Part shown: positions 5,991 through 14,666 of the stretch, piece after piece | Numbering within the stretch: the first letter of the stretch is position 1 | Layout: each line of letters starts with the position of its first letter | NCBI RefSeq assembly: GCF_042650605.1 | Contig: NZ_JBHSBN010000001.1 | Coordinates: 372,001-436,000, forward strand | Length of the DNA: 64,000 nt | From: Micromonospora_J zhanjiangensis | Lineage (GTDB): Bacteria; Actinomycetota; Actinomycetes; Mycobacteriales; Micromonosporaceae | Reading direction: 5' to 3' | Translations under genes and position numbers: made by a program | The notes under the pieces: model-generated | Databases searched by the model: none | The model's input: only the letters and a program-made list of their open reading frames with translations | What the model was told of the DNA's origin: nothing

Positions 5991-7274
5991 TCACGGCAGG
6001 ATCAGGGCGTGCGGGTCCGGTTCGGGGCCGGGGTCGTCGGCGGCCGGCTCGGCGGTGGACTCGCGCCAGGCCCGGGCCGCCAGCCGGTACGCGCCGCATT
6101 CCTCGTAGCGGGAGGCGGCCTCCTGGTAGTGCCGCGCCGCGTCGTCCGGTTCGCCGTACCGCCGGGCCACCCGGGCCAGCACTACCAGGGCGCGGGCCCG
6201 GTCGTACGGCGGCCGGTCCGGCACCTGGGCGGCCAGCTCGTCGGCGGCCGACAGGCTGGCCGTCCGATCGCCGCCGGCCAGGGCCGCCGCGATCTCCACC
6301 ACCGCCAGCCGGAACCGGTCCCCGGGGCGGCCGAGCAGGTCGATGGCCTGCCGGGCCCGCGCCAGCAACGGCCGCGCCGCGTCGAGTTCCCGGGCCGCCA
6401 CCCGGTGCGCGGCCGCCGCCCGCAACAGCCGGGCCCACAGCCGTACGTCGTTGTCCGGCCCGATCTCCGCCAGCGCCCGGTCGAAGCGGGCGCCCGCGTC
6501 GGGCTTGCCGTGCAGGAAGTCCATCGCCCCGGCGGTCCAGTGCACCAGGCCGCGCAGGGTGGGCACCGGCACCTCGTCGACCACCGCCAGCAGCTCCTCG
6601 GCCAGCGCGATGCCCTGTTCCCATTCGCCGGACGCGACGTACCCGCGGAGCAGGTCCACCGACGCGTGCACCCGTTCCGGGGCGGTGGCCGGCAGCGTGC
6701 TGCCGGCGCACCGCGCGCGTTCGGCGATCCGGGTGCTGTCCCGCAGCCGGCCGCGGTGGCGGCTCACCTCGGCCAGCGCGCGCAGGACCCGGGTCTGCAG
6801 GGCCGCCGTCTCCGCCGTGAGCCGGTCGTCGAGCAGCGCGTCCAGCACCGCCTCCCGCTCGTCCAGCTCACCGAGCCGGCCGAGGGCCTCGGCGAACTCC
6901 CAGCGGGCCTCCCAGGCGACATCCCGGTCCTCGGTGTCGCTGGCGTCGGCGACGATCCCGCGCAGTTGCTCGGCGGCGTGCCGGTGGTCGCCGCCGGACC
7001 GGGCCGACCGGGCGGACATCAGCCGGCCGATCAGGTCGACCCGATACGCCCGTTCCGACGGCCGGTGTTCCGCGACGCCGACCAGCTCGGTCAGCGGTAC
7101 GCCGAGCTGACCGGCGATCAACCGGGCGAAGTCGGCGTTGGGCGTCCGCCGTCCACTCTCGACCAGTGAGATGTAGCTCGCCGACATCCGGCCGCCGGCC
7201 ACCTGGGCCTGGGACAGGCCACGCGCCCGCCGGAGCTGGCGCAGTCGGTGGCCGAACAATGGTTGCTCCACCAT
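5991..7274 (-). CDS. XRE-family helix-turn-helix regulator with a TPR-like C-terminal region
   Basis: The 427-residue protein begins with a Cro/C1-type HTH: GHRLRQLRRARGLSQAQVAG, then SASYISLVESGRRTPN and the closing VPLTELVG (about residues 8-70). The rest is all-helical and alanine/arginine-rich with repeating 35-40-residue units such as LVVLARVARRYGEPDDAARHYQEA near the end, consistent with tetratricopeptide repeats that bind a protein or peptide. Such architectures are widespread actinobacterial regulators. The start is chosen at the ATG preceded by GGGGGAG, giving the HTH a normal short N-terminus. Its targets are unknown; the neighbouring Nudix gene is in the same direction but 100 bp away. 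Confidence 0.82.
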   Translation of the reverse strand: MVEQPLFGHRLRQLRRARGLSQAQVAGGRMSASYISLVESGRRTPNADFARLIAGQLGVPLTELVGVAEHRPSERAYRVDLIGRLMSARSARSGGDHRHAAEQLRGIVADASDTEDRDVAWEARWEFAEALGRLGELDEREAVLDALLDDRLTAETAALQTRVLRALAEVSRHRGRLRDSTRIAERARCAGSTLPATAPERVHASVDLLRGYVASGEWEQGIALAEELLAVVDEVPVPTLRGLVHWTAGAMDFLHGKPDAGARFDRALAEIGPDNDVRLWARLLRAAAAHRVAARELDAARPLLARARQAIDLLGRPGDRFRLAVVEIAAALAGGDRTASLSAADELAAQVPDRPPYDRARALVVLARVARRYGEPDDAARHYQEAASRYEECGAYRLAARAWRESTAEPAADDPGPEPDPHALILP

Positions 7275-7598
7275 GGATAACTCCCCCGTGTCGCGGGCGT
7301 CGTGCCGGGAGTTGCCGTCGTCCGGCGCCCGGAGCGTGTCTGAGCGGCCAGAGACACAGTGGAGCCACGTCCGGGCACGTTTCACCCTTCGCGCCGTTGC
7401 CATGGGCTGACTCGCGTCACACCTTAACGTGGGGTCCCGGTTGGCCGCTACGTCGGGTTTCGACGCTGCTACCGCTTGTGTCGGGATCCGTGGCTGGGTC
7501 CGCTGCTGGCGGCGGGGACCGCGAGGAAGGGGTGCGGCGCGGCCGGGGAGAGCCCTCGTCCGGCACGGGACGCGGAAAAGGGCTCTCCCCGGGGATCG
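7275..7598. other. Intergenic stretch between the XRE gene and the VWA operon
   Basis: These 324 bases hold the promoter side of the XRE gene and the 3' flank of the minus-strand membrane-protein gene. I see no RNA gene, repeat or convincing terminator. Confidence 0.4.
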
Positions 7599-8423
7599 CT
7601 ACCGGCGTCGCCAGGTCAGCGAGAAGCCGACCACCCCGGCGATCGCGGCCAGCACCCCGCCGACCGTGGTCCAGATCCATCGGGACGACAGGTCCGGCAG
7701 CCAGTCCAGGCTGACGAACGACGTGCCGTCTCCCGCCTCGGGGGTGGCGCTGGGATCCGGCGTCGGCGCGACCGTCAGCGCCGAACCGGGCCGGGCCGGC
7801 GGGGCCAGCGGGGCCCGCAACCGGCCGCCCTCGACACCCGGGTCGTCGCCGTCCTCGGCGTTGATCAGCATGTCCACCCGGACCGGCAGGCCCAGGTCCG
7901 CCTCCGGCAGGTCGGTCACCGACAACCGGACGTAGTACGTCCCGGGCAGCGGGTCGCCGGACCACGGCTCGGCCCAGCCGCGGATCTGCCGCAGCGTGCA
8001 GCCGAGCGACACCGTGCCGGCCGTTGCGTTGACGGTCGGGGTCTGCGCCCCGTCGGTGCACGCCTGCCGGCGGCGCAGTCCGTCGAAGACGTCCACCGTC
8101 CAGGTGGACCCGCCGGTGCGCCCCTTCGGCGGCAGGGTCACCGTGATCGCCACCCGGTCGGTCTGCCCGGCCGTCGCGGTGAACGACCAGTACAGGTAGT
8201 CGCCGGTGGACCCGGCGACGCTTACCGGTTGGCCCGGGGCGACCGCGGTGGCGGTGAGGAACGTGGTGCCGGCCCGGTTGACGACGGCGGCACCGGGTGA
8301 GGGCGTGAGAGTGCTGTCCGGGGTGGGCGTCGGGTCGGCCGCGCGGGCCGCGCCGGCCGGCAGCGCGCCGAACGCGGCGGCGGCCAGCATCGCCGCGGCG
8401 AGGCGCCAGGTGTTCGTCCGCAT
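7599..8423 (-). CDS. Secreted, membrane-anchored beta-rich protein
   Basis: This 274-residue protein begins with a signal peptide cut near AARA (residues 1-28) and ends with a single membrane helix (WIWTTVGGVLAAIAGVVGFSL) and WRRR, so it is an extracellular type I protein. The ectodomain reads as beta-rich, with GDYLYWSFTATAGQTDRVAITVTLP recalling pre-peptidase C-terminal (PPC) type sugar/protein-binding folds, and has a T/P-rich linker after the signal. The start lies three bases after the stop of the von Willebrand A gene, so the two form one operon and share the same membrane-anchored outward topology. A joint surface complex is inferred. No enzyme motif is visible. Confidence 0.7.
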   Translation of the reverse strand: MRTNTWRLAAAMLAAAAFGALPAGAARAADPTPTPDSTLTPSPGAAVVNRAGTTFLTATAVAPGQPVSVAGSTGDYLYWSFTATAGQTDRVAITVTLPPKGRTGGSTWTVDVFDGLRRRQACTDGAQTPTVNATAGTVSLGCTLRQIRGWAEPWSGDPLPGTYYVRLSVTDLPEADLGLPVRVDMLINAEDGDDPGVEGGRLRAPLAPPARPGSALTVAPTPDPSATPEAGDGTSFVSLDWLPDLSSRWIWTTVGGVLAAIAGVVGFSLTWRRR

Positions 8424-8425
8424 GG

Positions 8426-9706
8426 TCAGTTCGTCCTCCAGGTACGGACCCACCAGCGGGTCAGCCAGCCGGCGAGCAGCCCGGTGACCAGGCCGGCGAC
8501 GGTCAACAGGGCGAGCAGCAACCAGCCCCGGCCGAGGCCCGGACTGTCCGGCGCCGGCGACGCCTCGACCACGTCGACGGTCAACTCGACCGGCAGGCCG
8601 GGCGACTGCGCCGCCGCGGCACCCTTGCCGGCGAACGAGTTGCTGATCACCAGGCAGACCGGTGGCGGCGCCGCCGCGGTCGGGTCGCTCGGCGACGGGT
8701 CCGGTTCCGCCGCGTCGGCGGGCGACCAGCGCAGCCCGCTGGACAGCACGTCGGTCCGGCCGCTGCCGGCGTCCGTGCCACGGACCAGTTCCCGGCCGTC
8801 GGCTGCGGTGGCCCTGAGCAGTACGCCGTAGTCCCGGTTCACCGGCCGGTCCAGGCCGACGCTGACCGAGGCCCGCAGTTCCTGCCCCGGCCGTACCGGC
8901 ACCCGGTACCATCGGTGCTCCTCGAAGCGTTCCCGGTCGGTGTAGACGCCCGGGGTCAGCAGCGGGGCCTTGGCGCAGTCGGCGCCGCCCGCGACGATCG
9001 CGGGGGCGGGCGCGTTGCTGTCCTTGGCCCGGTCCACCAGTTGCTTGATCCGGCTGGTGAGCTGCTCCGGGGTGGTCGCCGAGGTGTAGGTGCCGCCGGT
9101 GGCGTTGGCGATGCAGACCAACTGCCGGCGTACCTTCTCGTCCGGGGCCAGGCCGAGCGTGTCGACCACCAGGTGGATGCCCTGAGCGGCCAGCTCGCGG
9201 GCCACGTCGCACGGGTCCGGTGGGGCGCAGGTGTCCTCGCCGTCGGTGATCAGCACGATTCGCCGCGTCGTCTCGCCGGTGCCGAGGTCCCGCGCCGCGC
9301 CGCGCAGCGCCAGCCCGACCGGGGTGAACCCGGTGGGCCGCAGGGTGGCGATCGCCGACTTGGCGGCGGCCCGGTCCACCGGCCCGACCGGTACGAGCTG
9401 CTGGCTGTCCTGGCAGCCCACCTTCTTGTCGTCGCCCTTGTACGTCGCTCCGAGCACCCGGATGCCGAGCTGGGTGGCGTCCGGGAGCGCGTCGACCACC
9501 TCGTTGAAGGCCTGCTGCGCCACCGAGATCCGGCTGCGCCCGCCGATGTCGGTGGCCCGCATCGAGCCGCTCACGTCGAGCACCAGCTCCACTTTGGGCG
9601 GCTCGCCGCTGGTCGGCTCGTCGGCCCACGCCGGCACGGGACCCAGGGTCAGGGAGGCGGCCAGCAGTCCCAATAGGATCGCCGGCAGCCGTCGTTTGAT
9701 CATCAC
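8426..9706 (-). CDS. Secreted von Willebrand factor A domain protein, membrane anchored
   Basis: The 426-residue protein has a signal peptide (cut after PAWA near residue 28), a VWA domain (about 38-215) and a C-terminal membrane helix (about 398-418). The metal-ion-dependent adhesion site is intact: DVSGSM, a conserved threonine in TGFTPVG, and the aspartate in LITDGEDTC. VWA domains bind protein ligands through the coordinated metal. Two cysteines in EDTCAPPDPC and later cysteines suggest disulfides outside the cell. It forms an operon with the next membrane-anchored beta protein. Two adjacent ATGs make the start ambiguous by one residue. The ligand is unknown. Confidence 0.85.
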   Translation of the reverse strand: MMIKRRLPAILLGLLAASLTLGPVPAWADEPTSGEPPKVELVLDVSGSMRATDIGGRSRISVAQQAFNEVVDALPDATQLGIRVLGATYKGDDKKVGCQDSQQLVPVGPVDRAAAKSAIATLRPTGFTPVGLALRGAARDLGTGETTRRIVLITDGEDTCAPPDPCDVARELAAQGIHLVVDTLGLAPDEKVRRQLVCIANATGGTYTSATTPEQLTSRIKQLVDRAKDSNAPAPAIVAGGADCAKAPLLTPGVYTDRERFEEHRWYRVPVRPGQELRASVSVGLDRPVNRDYGVLLRATAADGRELVRGTDAGSGRTDVLSSGLRWSPADAAEPDPSPSDPTAAAPPPVCLVISNSFAGKGAAAAQSPGLPVELTVDVVEASPAPDSPGLGRGWLLLALLTVAGLVTGLLAGWLTRWWVRTWRTN

Positions 9707-9769
9707 GGCCGCCGATCCTATTCATGGTAGATCATCCCCCTTCTAGGGGATCACCCTGTCCGCGTCGAC

Positions 9770-9960
9770 CCGGACCGCCCGGTGTCGGCGAAGCAGCCGG
9801 CGGCCCGGGCCGGCGGCTCCGGGTCCAGCCGCGCGCCCCGGAGTCCCACGCCTCGGCCAGCGGCACCATGTGGTCGATGTCCAGGTCGGCCCGTGGGAAC
9901 GCTCCCGAAGTCGCCGGTTCCGCCATTCGGCCCAGGTCGGCCCGGCCGTCGGAGGATGGC
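9770..9960 (-). pseudogene. Relic of a secreted HNH endonuclease (DUF1524 type)
   Basis: One frame reads ADLDIDHMVPLAEAWDSGARGWT (near 9905-9837), which is the HNH core of actinobacterial DUF1524 secreted nucleases (DIDH, then VPL-EAW-SGA). The sequence after it no longer continues the family (a KGD-DP segment is expected), and there is no signal peptide or full N-terminal half, so this is a broken fragment. The decay looks frameshift-driven. Nothing around it indicates a working copy. Confidence 0.5.
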
Positions 9961-10080
9961 CGGTCGGCCGCCGCGACCGCCGGCCCCCGGTTGTCCGGTC
10001 CGGCCGGCACCGCTTCGGTCAGAAATCTGACCCCGGGTCACCCGTTGTGTCGGTGATCCCGGCTCGTTAAGCTCATTGTG

Positions 10081-10126
10081 CGCGCCCCAATCGCCCGCTT
10101 CCCCCGTGGCAGGCGATCGGGGCGCG
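10081..10126. other. Long stem-loop, possible terminator
   Basis: CGCGCCCCAATCGCC pairs with GGCGATCGGGGCGCG with a single mismatch (15 positions) around a 16-base loop. No T run follows on the plus strand. It may end transcripts entering from either side. Confidence 0.5.
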
Positions 10127-10442
10127 CCCCTATGTGCTCGTCCTGTCACTCCTGACGGGCATCTTCCTCATCTTTCACGCCCGATCCCGGCCACCGTCGG
10201 ACTTCCGACCCCCACCCGGGCGGGGTGATCCGCACGGACGACGTGATCCCACCCGGGCAGCGTCACGCGGACGCCACGCCGCCACGCGCGGCCCGGCGTC
10301 GGGTACCGCCGCCGGGCCGGGTCTCAGGACTTTGCCGGGCCGCCCTCTGGACTCCGCCTCGGCAGCCGCGGAACCCGTCGACAAGGTCGCGGGCGGCGCT
10401 CGACCGCCCCGGTACCAAACACGGCCCGGCGTCGACGCCGGC
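10127..10442. other. Intergenic stretch 3' of the mannosyltransferase gene
   Basis: I see no gene, RNA or repeat here beyond GC-rich sequence. Confidence 0.4.
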
Positions 10443-12140
10443 TCAGATCCACCGCCCGCCCAGCCACATCCGCGCCGACCAGTCCGCGTAGGACAGATCC
10501 TGTCCGATGAAGATCGGCCAGAAGTAGGCGAAGCAGATCGCGACGAGCAACACGTACGCGCCGGCCACCACGGCACCGACCAGCCGGCGGTCCGACCGTT
10601 CCGGCGTCGGTTCGAGCACCGGGACACCGGTCGTCGGCGACCGGGCCGGCACCGGTGACATCAACGCGCCGAGCACGAACACCACCGCGAGGATCAGGAA
10701 CGGCTCGGCCGGCGCCGCGTAGAAGAAGAACATCGTCCGCCCGTCCAGGGCGTACTTGAACCAGGGCAGCAGCCCGGCGGCCACGCAGAGCAGGATCGCC
10801 CCGGCCCGCCAGTCCCGCCGGGCGATACCCAGCCAGGCCAGGCCGGCCAGCGCCGGCAGGAACGACCACCACAGCACCGGCGTGCCCAGCAACAACGTCT
10901 CGGCCGCGCAACTCGACGCGCCACACGCCCCGGCGTTGGACCAGTAGAACGCCACCGGCCGGCCGAGCAGCAACCACTGCCACGGCCAGGACTGGTACGG
11001 GTGGGTGGCCTCCAATGTGGTGTGGAACTTGTACGCCTCGATGTGGTAGTGGGCGAGATTCTGCAGCGCCCCGATCACCGGCGGTTCCGGCTTTCCGTTG
11101 GCGGCCAGCCAGTGCCGGAAGTAACCGCCGTCGGTCAGCAGCCAGCCCGACCACGAGGCCACGTACGCCGCCGCCACCAGCACACCGAACGCGAAGAACC
11201 AGCCGGTCTCGGCGATCAGCGTGTCCCGCCACGGGCGCCGCACCCCGACCGCCCGCCGGGCGCCGACCTCCCAGAACAGCATCAGCAGCAGGAACGCCGG
11301 AAGGAAGTACAGCGCGCTCCACTTCACCGAGACGGCGCAGCCGAGCAGCACCGCGGACAGCAGCCGCCACCACGGCACCGAGGCCGGGAAACGCAGCGGC
11401 AGCCGGCCCTCCCGCCCCGGTTTCGTCGGGTCGAGGCCGCCCTCCAGCGCCCGCAGCCAGCGACCCCGGCGGGCGTCCCGGTCCACCACCAGCGCGCCGA
11501 ACGCGGCCAGCACGAAGAACAACAGGAAGATGTCCAGCAGGGCGGTCCGGGACAGCACCAGCTGGAAGCCGTCCAGCGCCATCAACAGGCCGGCCGCGCA
11601 GCCGAGCATGGTGGACCGGAACATCCGGCGCCCGATCCGTACCGTCAGCAGGACGGCGAGCGTGCCCACCACCGCGGCCGAGAACCGCCAGCCCAGCTCG
11701 TTGTAGCCGAACAGCCGCTCGCCGATCGCGATCATCCACTTGCCCAGCGGCGGGTGCACCACGTACGCGGCGGTGTTGGACTTCTCGTCCCACTCGAAGC
11801 CGTGCACCAGCAGGCTGTGCGCGTCGGTGGCGTAGTAGACCTCGTCGAAGATCTTGCCCTTGGGGTGGCTCAGCCCGATCAGCCGCAGCACCGCCGCGAT
11901 CGCGGTGACCACCAGCGTGGCGACCCAGGACCACGGGTCGAGCCGCCGCTCCAGCGGGGCCAGCCGGCGGCGCACGATGTCGGCGACCCCACCGGCGGGG
12001 CGGTCGCCCGGCCCGCCGGGCAGCTCCGTAGGCTCGCCGGGTCTGTCCTTCGGGTCGCCGGATCGACTGTCCGCGCCACCGCTCGGCTGGTCGGTGGCGT
12101 TGTCCGGGCTCGTAGGCTGCGCTGTCGACGCCTGGGTCAC
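10443..12140 (-). CDS. pmt: Dolichyl-phosphate-mannose-type protein O-mannosyltransferase (GT39)
   Basis: The 565-residue polytopic membrane enzyme transfers mannose from polyprenyl-phosphate-mannose to serine or threonine of exported proteins. After a disordered, acidic-proline N-terminus (1-60) it has a first membrane helix and the catalytic loop GKIFDEVYYATDAHSLL, with the paired D-E essential in GT39 enzymes. VVHPPLGKWMIAIGERLFG and SRTALLDIFLLFF follow, all hallmarks of actinobacterial Pmt (Rv1002c type). About ten further hydrophobic segments run to the C-terminus. It starts at GTG and diverges from rsmI across 75 bp. The pmt/rsmI pairing is conserved in actinobacteria. Confidence 0.92.
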   Translation of the reverse strand: MTQASTAQPTSPDNATDQPSGGADSRSGDPKDRPGEPTELPGGPGDRPAGGVADIVRRRLAPLERRLDPWSWVATLVVTAIAAVLRLIGLSHPKGKIFDEVYYATDAHSLLVHGFEWDEKSNTAAYVVHPPLGKWMIAIGERLFGYNELGWRFSAAVVGTLAVLLTVRIGRRMFRSTMLGCAAGLLMALDGFQLVLSRTALLDIFLLFFVLAAFGALVVDRDARRGRWLRALEGGLDPTKPGREGRLPLRFPASVPWWRLLSAVLLGCAVSVKWSALYFLPAFLLLMLFWEVGARRAVGVRRPWRDTLIAETGWFFAFGVLVAAAYVASWSGWLLTDGGYFRHWLAANGKPEPPVIGALQNLAHYHIEAYKFHTTLEATHPYQSWPWQWLLLGRPVAFYWSNAGACGASSCAAETLLLGTPVLWWSFLPALAGLAWLGIARRDWRAGAILLCVAAGLLPWFKYALDGRTMFFFYAAPAEPFLILAVVFVLGALMSPVPARSPTTGVPVLEPTPERSDRRLVGAVVAGAYVLLVAICFAYFWPIFIGQDLSYADWSARMWLGGRWI

Positions 12141-12215
12141 CCCGCGATCGTAGGCTGCGAACGGGTGTTGCGGGACCCGGCGGGCCGGTACATGGGACGG
12201 CAAGGGAGTCGTGCG

Positions 12216-13067
12216 ATGGGTGAAATGTCCGATACTGGCCGCCTGGTGCTGTTGGGCGCCCCGCTCGGCAACCCCGGCGACGCCTCCTCCCGACTGCGCG
12301 ACGTGCTCGCCAGCGCCGACGTGGTGGCCGCCGAGGACACCCGGCGGCTCACCCGGCTGGCCCGCGATCTGGACGTCACCGTCGCCGGCCGGATCGTCTC
12401 CTACTTCGAGGGGAACGAGGAGCGGCGTACCCCCGACCTGGTCGACGCCCTGCGCGACGGCGCGTTGGTCGCGCTGGTCACCGACGGCGGGATGCCGAGC
12501 GTCTCGGACCCGGGATACCGGCTGGTCCGGGCCGCCCTGGACGCCGGAGTGCCGGTCACCGCGGCCCCCGGCCCCAGCGCGGTCACCACCGCGCTGGCCC
12601 TGTCCGGGCTGCCCTGCGACCGGTTCTGCTTCGAGGGTTTCCTGCCCCGCTCGGGCGGGGCCCGGCGGACCCGGCTGCGGTCGCTGGCCGGCGAGGAACG
12701 CACCCTGGTGCTGTTCGAGGCGCCGCACCGGGTCGGCGCCGCCCTGACCGACCTGGCCGAGGCGTTCGGCCCGGACCGGCCGGCCGCCCTGTGCCGCGAG
12801 CTGACCAAGACGTACGAGGAGGTGCTGCGCCGCCCGCTCGGCGAACTGGCCGACTGGGCCGCGCGGACCGAACCCCGCGGCGAGATCACCCTGGTCGTCG
12901 CGGGCGCGCCGGCCGCGGCGGCCGAGCGACCCACGGACGACGAGCTGCGGGCCGCGGTCGCCGAGCGGGAGGCGGCCGGCGCCTCCCGCCGGGACGCGAT
13001 CACCGCCGTGGCCGAACGCCACGGACTGCGCCGCCGCGAGGTGTACGCCCTGGTACACGCCGGCTGA
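12216..13067 (+). CDS. rsmI: 16S rRNA (cytidine-1402-2'-O)-methyltransferase
   Basis: This 283-residue tetrapyrrole-methylase-fold enzyme uses S-adenosylmethionine to methylate the ribose of C1402 in 16S rRNA. Motifs include LVLLGAPLGNPGDASSRLRDVL, VAAEDTRRLTRLARDL, the VALVTDGGMPSVSDPG loop, AAPGPSAVTTALALSGLP and FEGFLPR, in family order, with a small C-terminal helical extension. The usual TPIGNL motif reads APLGNP, as in many actinobacteria. The ATG is chosen because AAGGGAG lies eight bases before it; in-frame ATGs at 12192 and 12225 are alternatives. Confidence 0.93.
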   Translation: MGEMSDTGRLVLLGAPLGNPGDASSRLRDVLASADVVAAEDTRRLTRLARDLDVTVAGRIVSYFEGNEERRTPDLVDALRDGALVALVTDGGMPSVSDPGYRLVRAALDAGVPVTAAPGPSAVTTALALSGLPCDRFCFEGFLPRSGGARRTRLRSLAGEERTLVLFEAPHRVGAALTDLAEAFGPDRPAALCRELTKTYEEVLRRPLGELADWAARTEPRGEITLVVAGAPAAAAERPTDDELRAAVAEREAAGASRRDAITAVAERHGLRRREVYALVHAG

Positions 13068-13086
13068 CCACCGGCACCGGTGGCCG

Positions 13087-14502
13087 TCAGTAGGTCGCGG
13101 CCAGGAAACCCGCGGTGATCAACACCGGCCCGGCCAGCCCGGCCGCCGCCGCACCGCGCCGGGTCCCCAGCTCCGGCAACCGCAGCGCCCCGGTGACCCA
13201 GACGATGACCGGACCGCAGGCCAGGGTCACCAGCAGCCCGAGCAGCCAGCGCAACTGCCGGCCGAACCCGGTGTCCGCGTACGCCCGGGCGCCGTCGGCG
13301 CCGACCATCCGGGCACCGACCTGCGCGCCAGGGCCGCGCTGAGCCGGCCCCAGCCCGGACAGCGGTACGCCCCGGGCGGTGAACGTCCGGTCCGCCGGAG
13401 TGAAGTCGCCCCGACAACTCAGGTTCAGCCCGTGCCCGGTGCACCAGGTCACCGTGGCGGTGCCGCGGTCACCGTGCCCGACGGCCAGCCAGAGCGGCTC
13501 GGCACTGACCCAGGCGAAGAAGCCGGCCACCAGGGTCACCGCGAGCAGGCCGGGCAATCCGTACCGCGGGTCGCGGGGGCCCTTCGGTCGGGCCGCCCGC
13601 CGCCGGTCGGCCCGGTCGGCCCGGCGACGCTCGAACCACGAGCGGGTCTCCCGCTGCACCGGCCGGCCGTCCCAGTGCACCTCCTCGATCGGTAGCCAGA
13701 AGGCCGGCTCGTCGGCGGTCGGCTCGCCCGACGGGTCCGCGCCGGGATCCCACTCCGACCGGGCGCTCGCCAGCCGCTCCATCGCCGAGCGCAGCGGCAC
13801 CCGGCGCGGCAGGTCCCGCCGCCGGGCCCCGGTGGTCACCTCGATGCTCGTCGAGATCTCGGACGGCCCCTCACCGCGTACCGACCCGCCCGGCCCGCCG
13901 CGGTCCGGCTCCCACGCCCCGTCGGCCTCCGGCGCGCCCGCCGCTCCGGCCTCCGGCTCGTTCGGCTCGGCCGCTTCCGGCTCGTCCGGCTCGGCCGCTT
14001 CCGGCTCGGCTGCTTCCGGCTCGGCTGCTTCCGGCTCGGCTGCTTCCGGCTCGGCTGCTTCCGGCCCGTTCGGCCCGGTCGCGTCCGGTCCGTGTGGCTC
14101 GGTGGCTTCGTCCGGCTCGGCCGCGTCCGGTTCTCGCGGGTCGGCCGCCGCCGGCCCGCCCGGGCCGCCGCCCGCCGGCTCGCCGGGGCCGGTCGGTGGC
14201 GGTGGTGGACCGACCGGGTCGGTCGACCGTTCGGGATCCGTCGGCCGCGGTACCACCCGGGCCCGGCCGCGGGCCCGCAGCGGCGGGGTGCCGAACGGCC
14301 CGCCGGCCCACGAGCCGGTCGCCGGCGGACCGACCGCCGCGGCCCGGCCGACGGCCGCCGGTACGCCCGTCCCGGTCCCGCCGGTGCCCGCCCGGACCGC
14401 GGAACCGCCCTGGTCGGGGCCGGTCGGCTCGGTCCCGGCGGGGGACGCCGGACCGGTCGGCCGCCGTTCGCCCGGTTGCTGCGGCGCTGGGTTGCCAGTC
14501 AC
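13087..14502 (-). CDS. Membrane protein with a long Pro/Glu/Ala-repeat cytoplasmic domain
   Basis: About 471 residues. The first ~250 are disordered (P, G, E, A, D, T-rich) and contain a five-residue AEPEA-type repeat. A basic, charged stretch (ERRRADRADRRRAARPKGP) leads to a membrane helix (LLAVTLVAGFFAWVSAEPLWL). An exported segment with two cysteines (CTGHGLNLSC) follows, and then two more membrane helices at the C-terminus. The globular part may be conserved in the family but I do not recognise it. The GTG start follows GAGGGC; upstream in-frame codons lack a site. It converges on rsmI with an 18-bp gap. Confidence 0.65.
   Translation of the reverse strand: MTGNPAPQQPGERRPTGPASPAGTEPTGPDQGGSAVRAGTGGTGTGVPAAVGRAAAVGPPATGSWAGGPFGTPPLRARGRARVVPRPTDPERSTDPVGPPPPPTGPGEPAGGGPGGPAAADPREPDAAEPDEATEPHGPDATGPNGPEAAEPEAAEPEAAEPEAAEPEAAEPDEPEAAEPNEPEAGAAGAPEADGAWEPDRGGPGGSVRGEGPSEISTSIEVTTGARRRDLPRRVPLRSAMERLASARSEWDPGADPSGEPTADEPAFWLPIEEVHWDGRPVQRETRSWFERRRADRADRRRAARPKGPRDPRYGLPGLLAVTLVAGFFAWVSAEPLWLAVGHGDRGTATVTWCTGHGLNLSCRGDFTPADRTFTARGVPLSGLGPAQRGPGAQVGARMVGADGARAYADTGFGRQLRWLLGLLVTLACGPVIVWVTGALRLPELGTRRGAAAAGLAGPVLITAGFLAATY
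13959..14063. repeat. 15-bp tandem repeats encoding EPEAA units
   Basis: A GGCTCGGCTGCTTCC-like unit is repeated about seven times, the last four nearly identical. On the minus strand it encodes AEPEA repeats in the disordered domain of the membrane protein. Confidence 0.85.
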
Positions 14503-14652
14503 GCCCTCATTGGACAACGGGTCACCGTCGGAGACGGGTAGGTGACGGCGAGTGTCGAGGGGGCGAAACGGCAAATCACGCCAATCTTTCTCACGTCCGG
14601 ATGCTTCCCCCGGACGGTGACGGTTGCCTGCCGCCCGGCCGACGCAGGTCAC

Positions 14653-14658
14653 TAGGCT
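14653..14658 (+). promoter_or_regulatory. -10 element of metG (leaderless)
   Basis: TAGGCT lies eight bases before the metG ATG, so transcription would begin at or within a base of the start codon. No ribosome-binding site is present, consistent with a leaderless mRNA. Confidence 0.6.
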
Positions 14659-14666
14659 TGCTGACC

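Noticed and set aside
5330..7169. Long plus-strand frames opposite the Nudix and XRE genes
   Set aside because: They are arginine/proline-rich shadows without domains; the minus-strand genes have clear motifs.
7599..9725. A 708-codon minus-strand frame spanning the VWA gene
   Set aside because: Its first two thirds are antisense-like low-complexity residues; only the last 274 codons form a protein with a signal peptide, which is annotated separately.
13959..14063. CRISPR or regulatory repeat array
   Set aside because: The 15-bp units are in frame and encode AEPEA repeats of a disordered protein segment.
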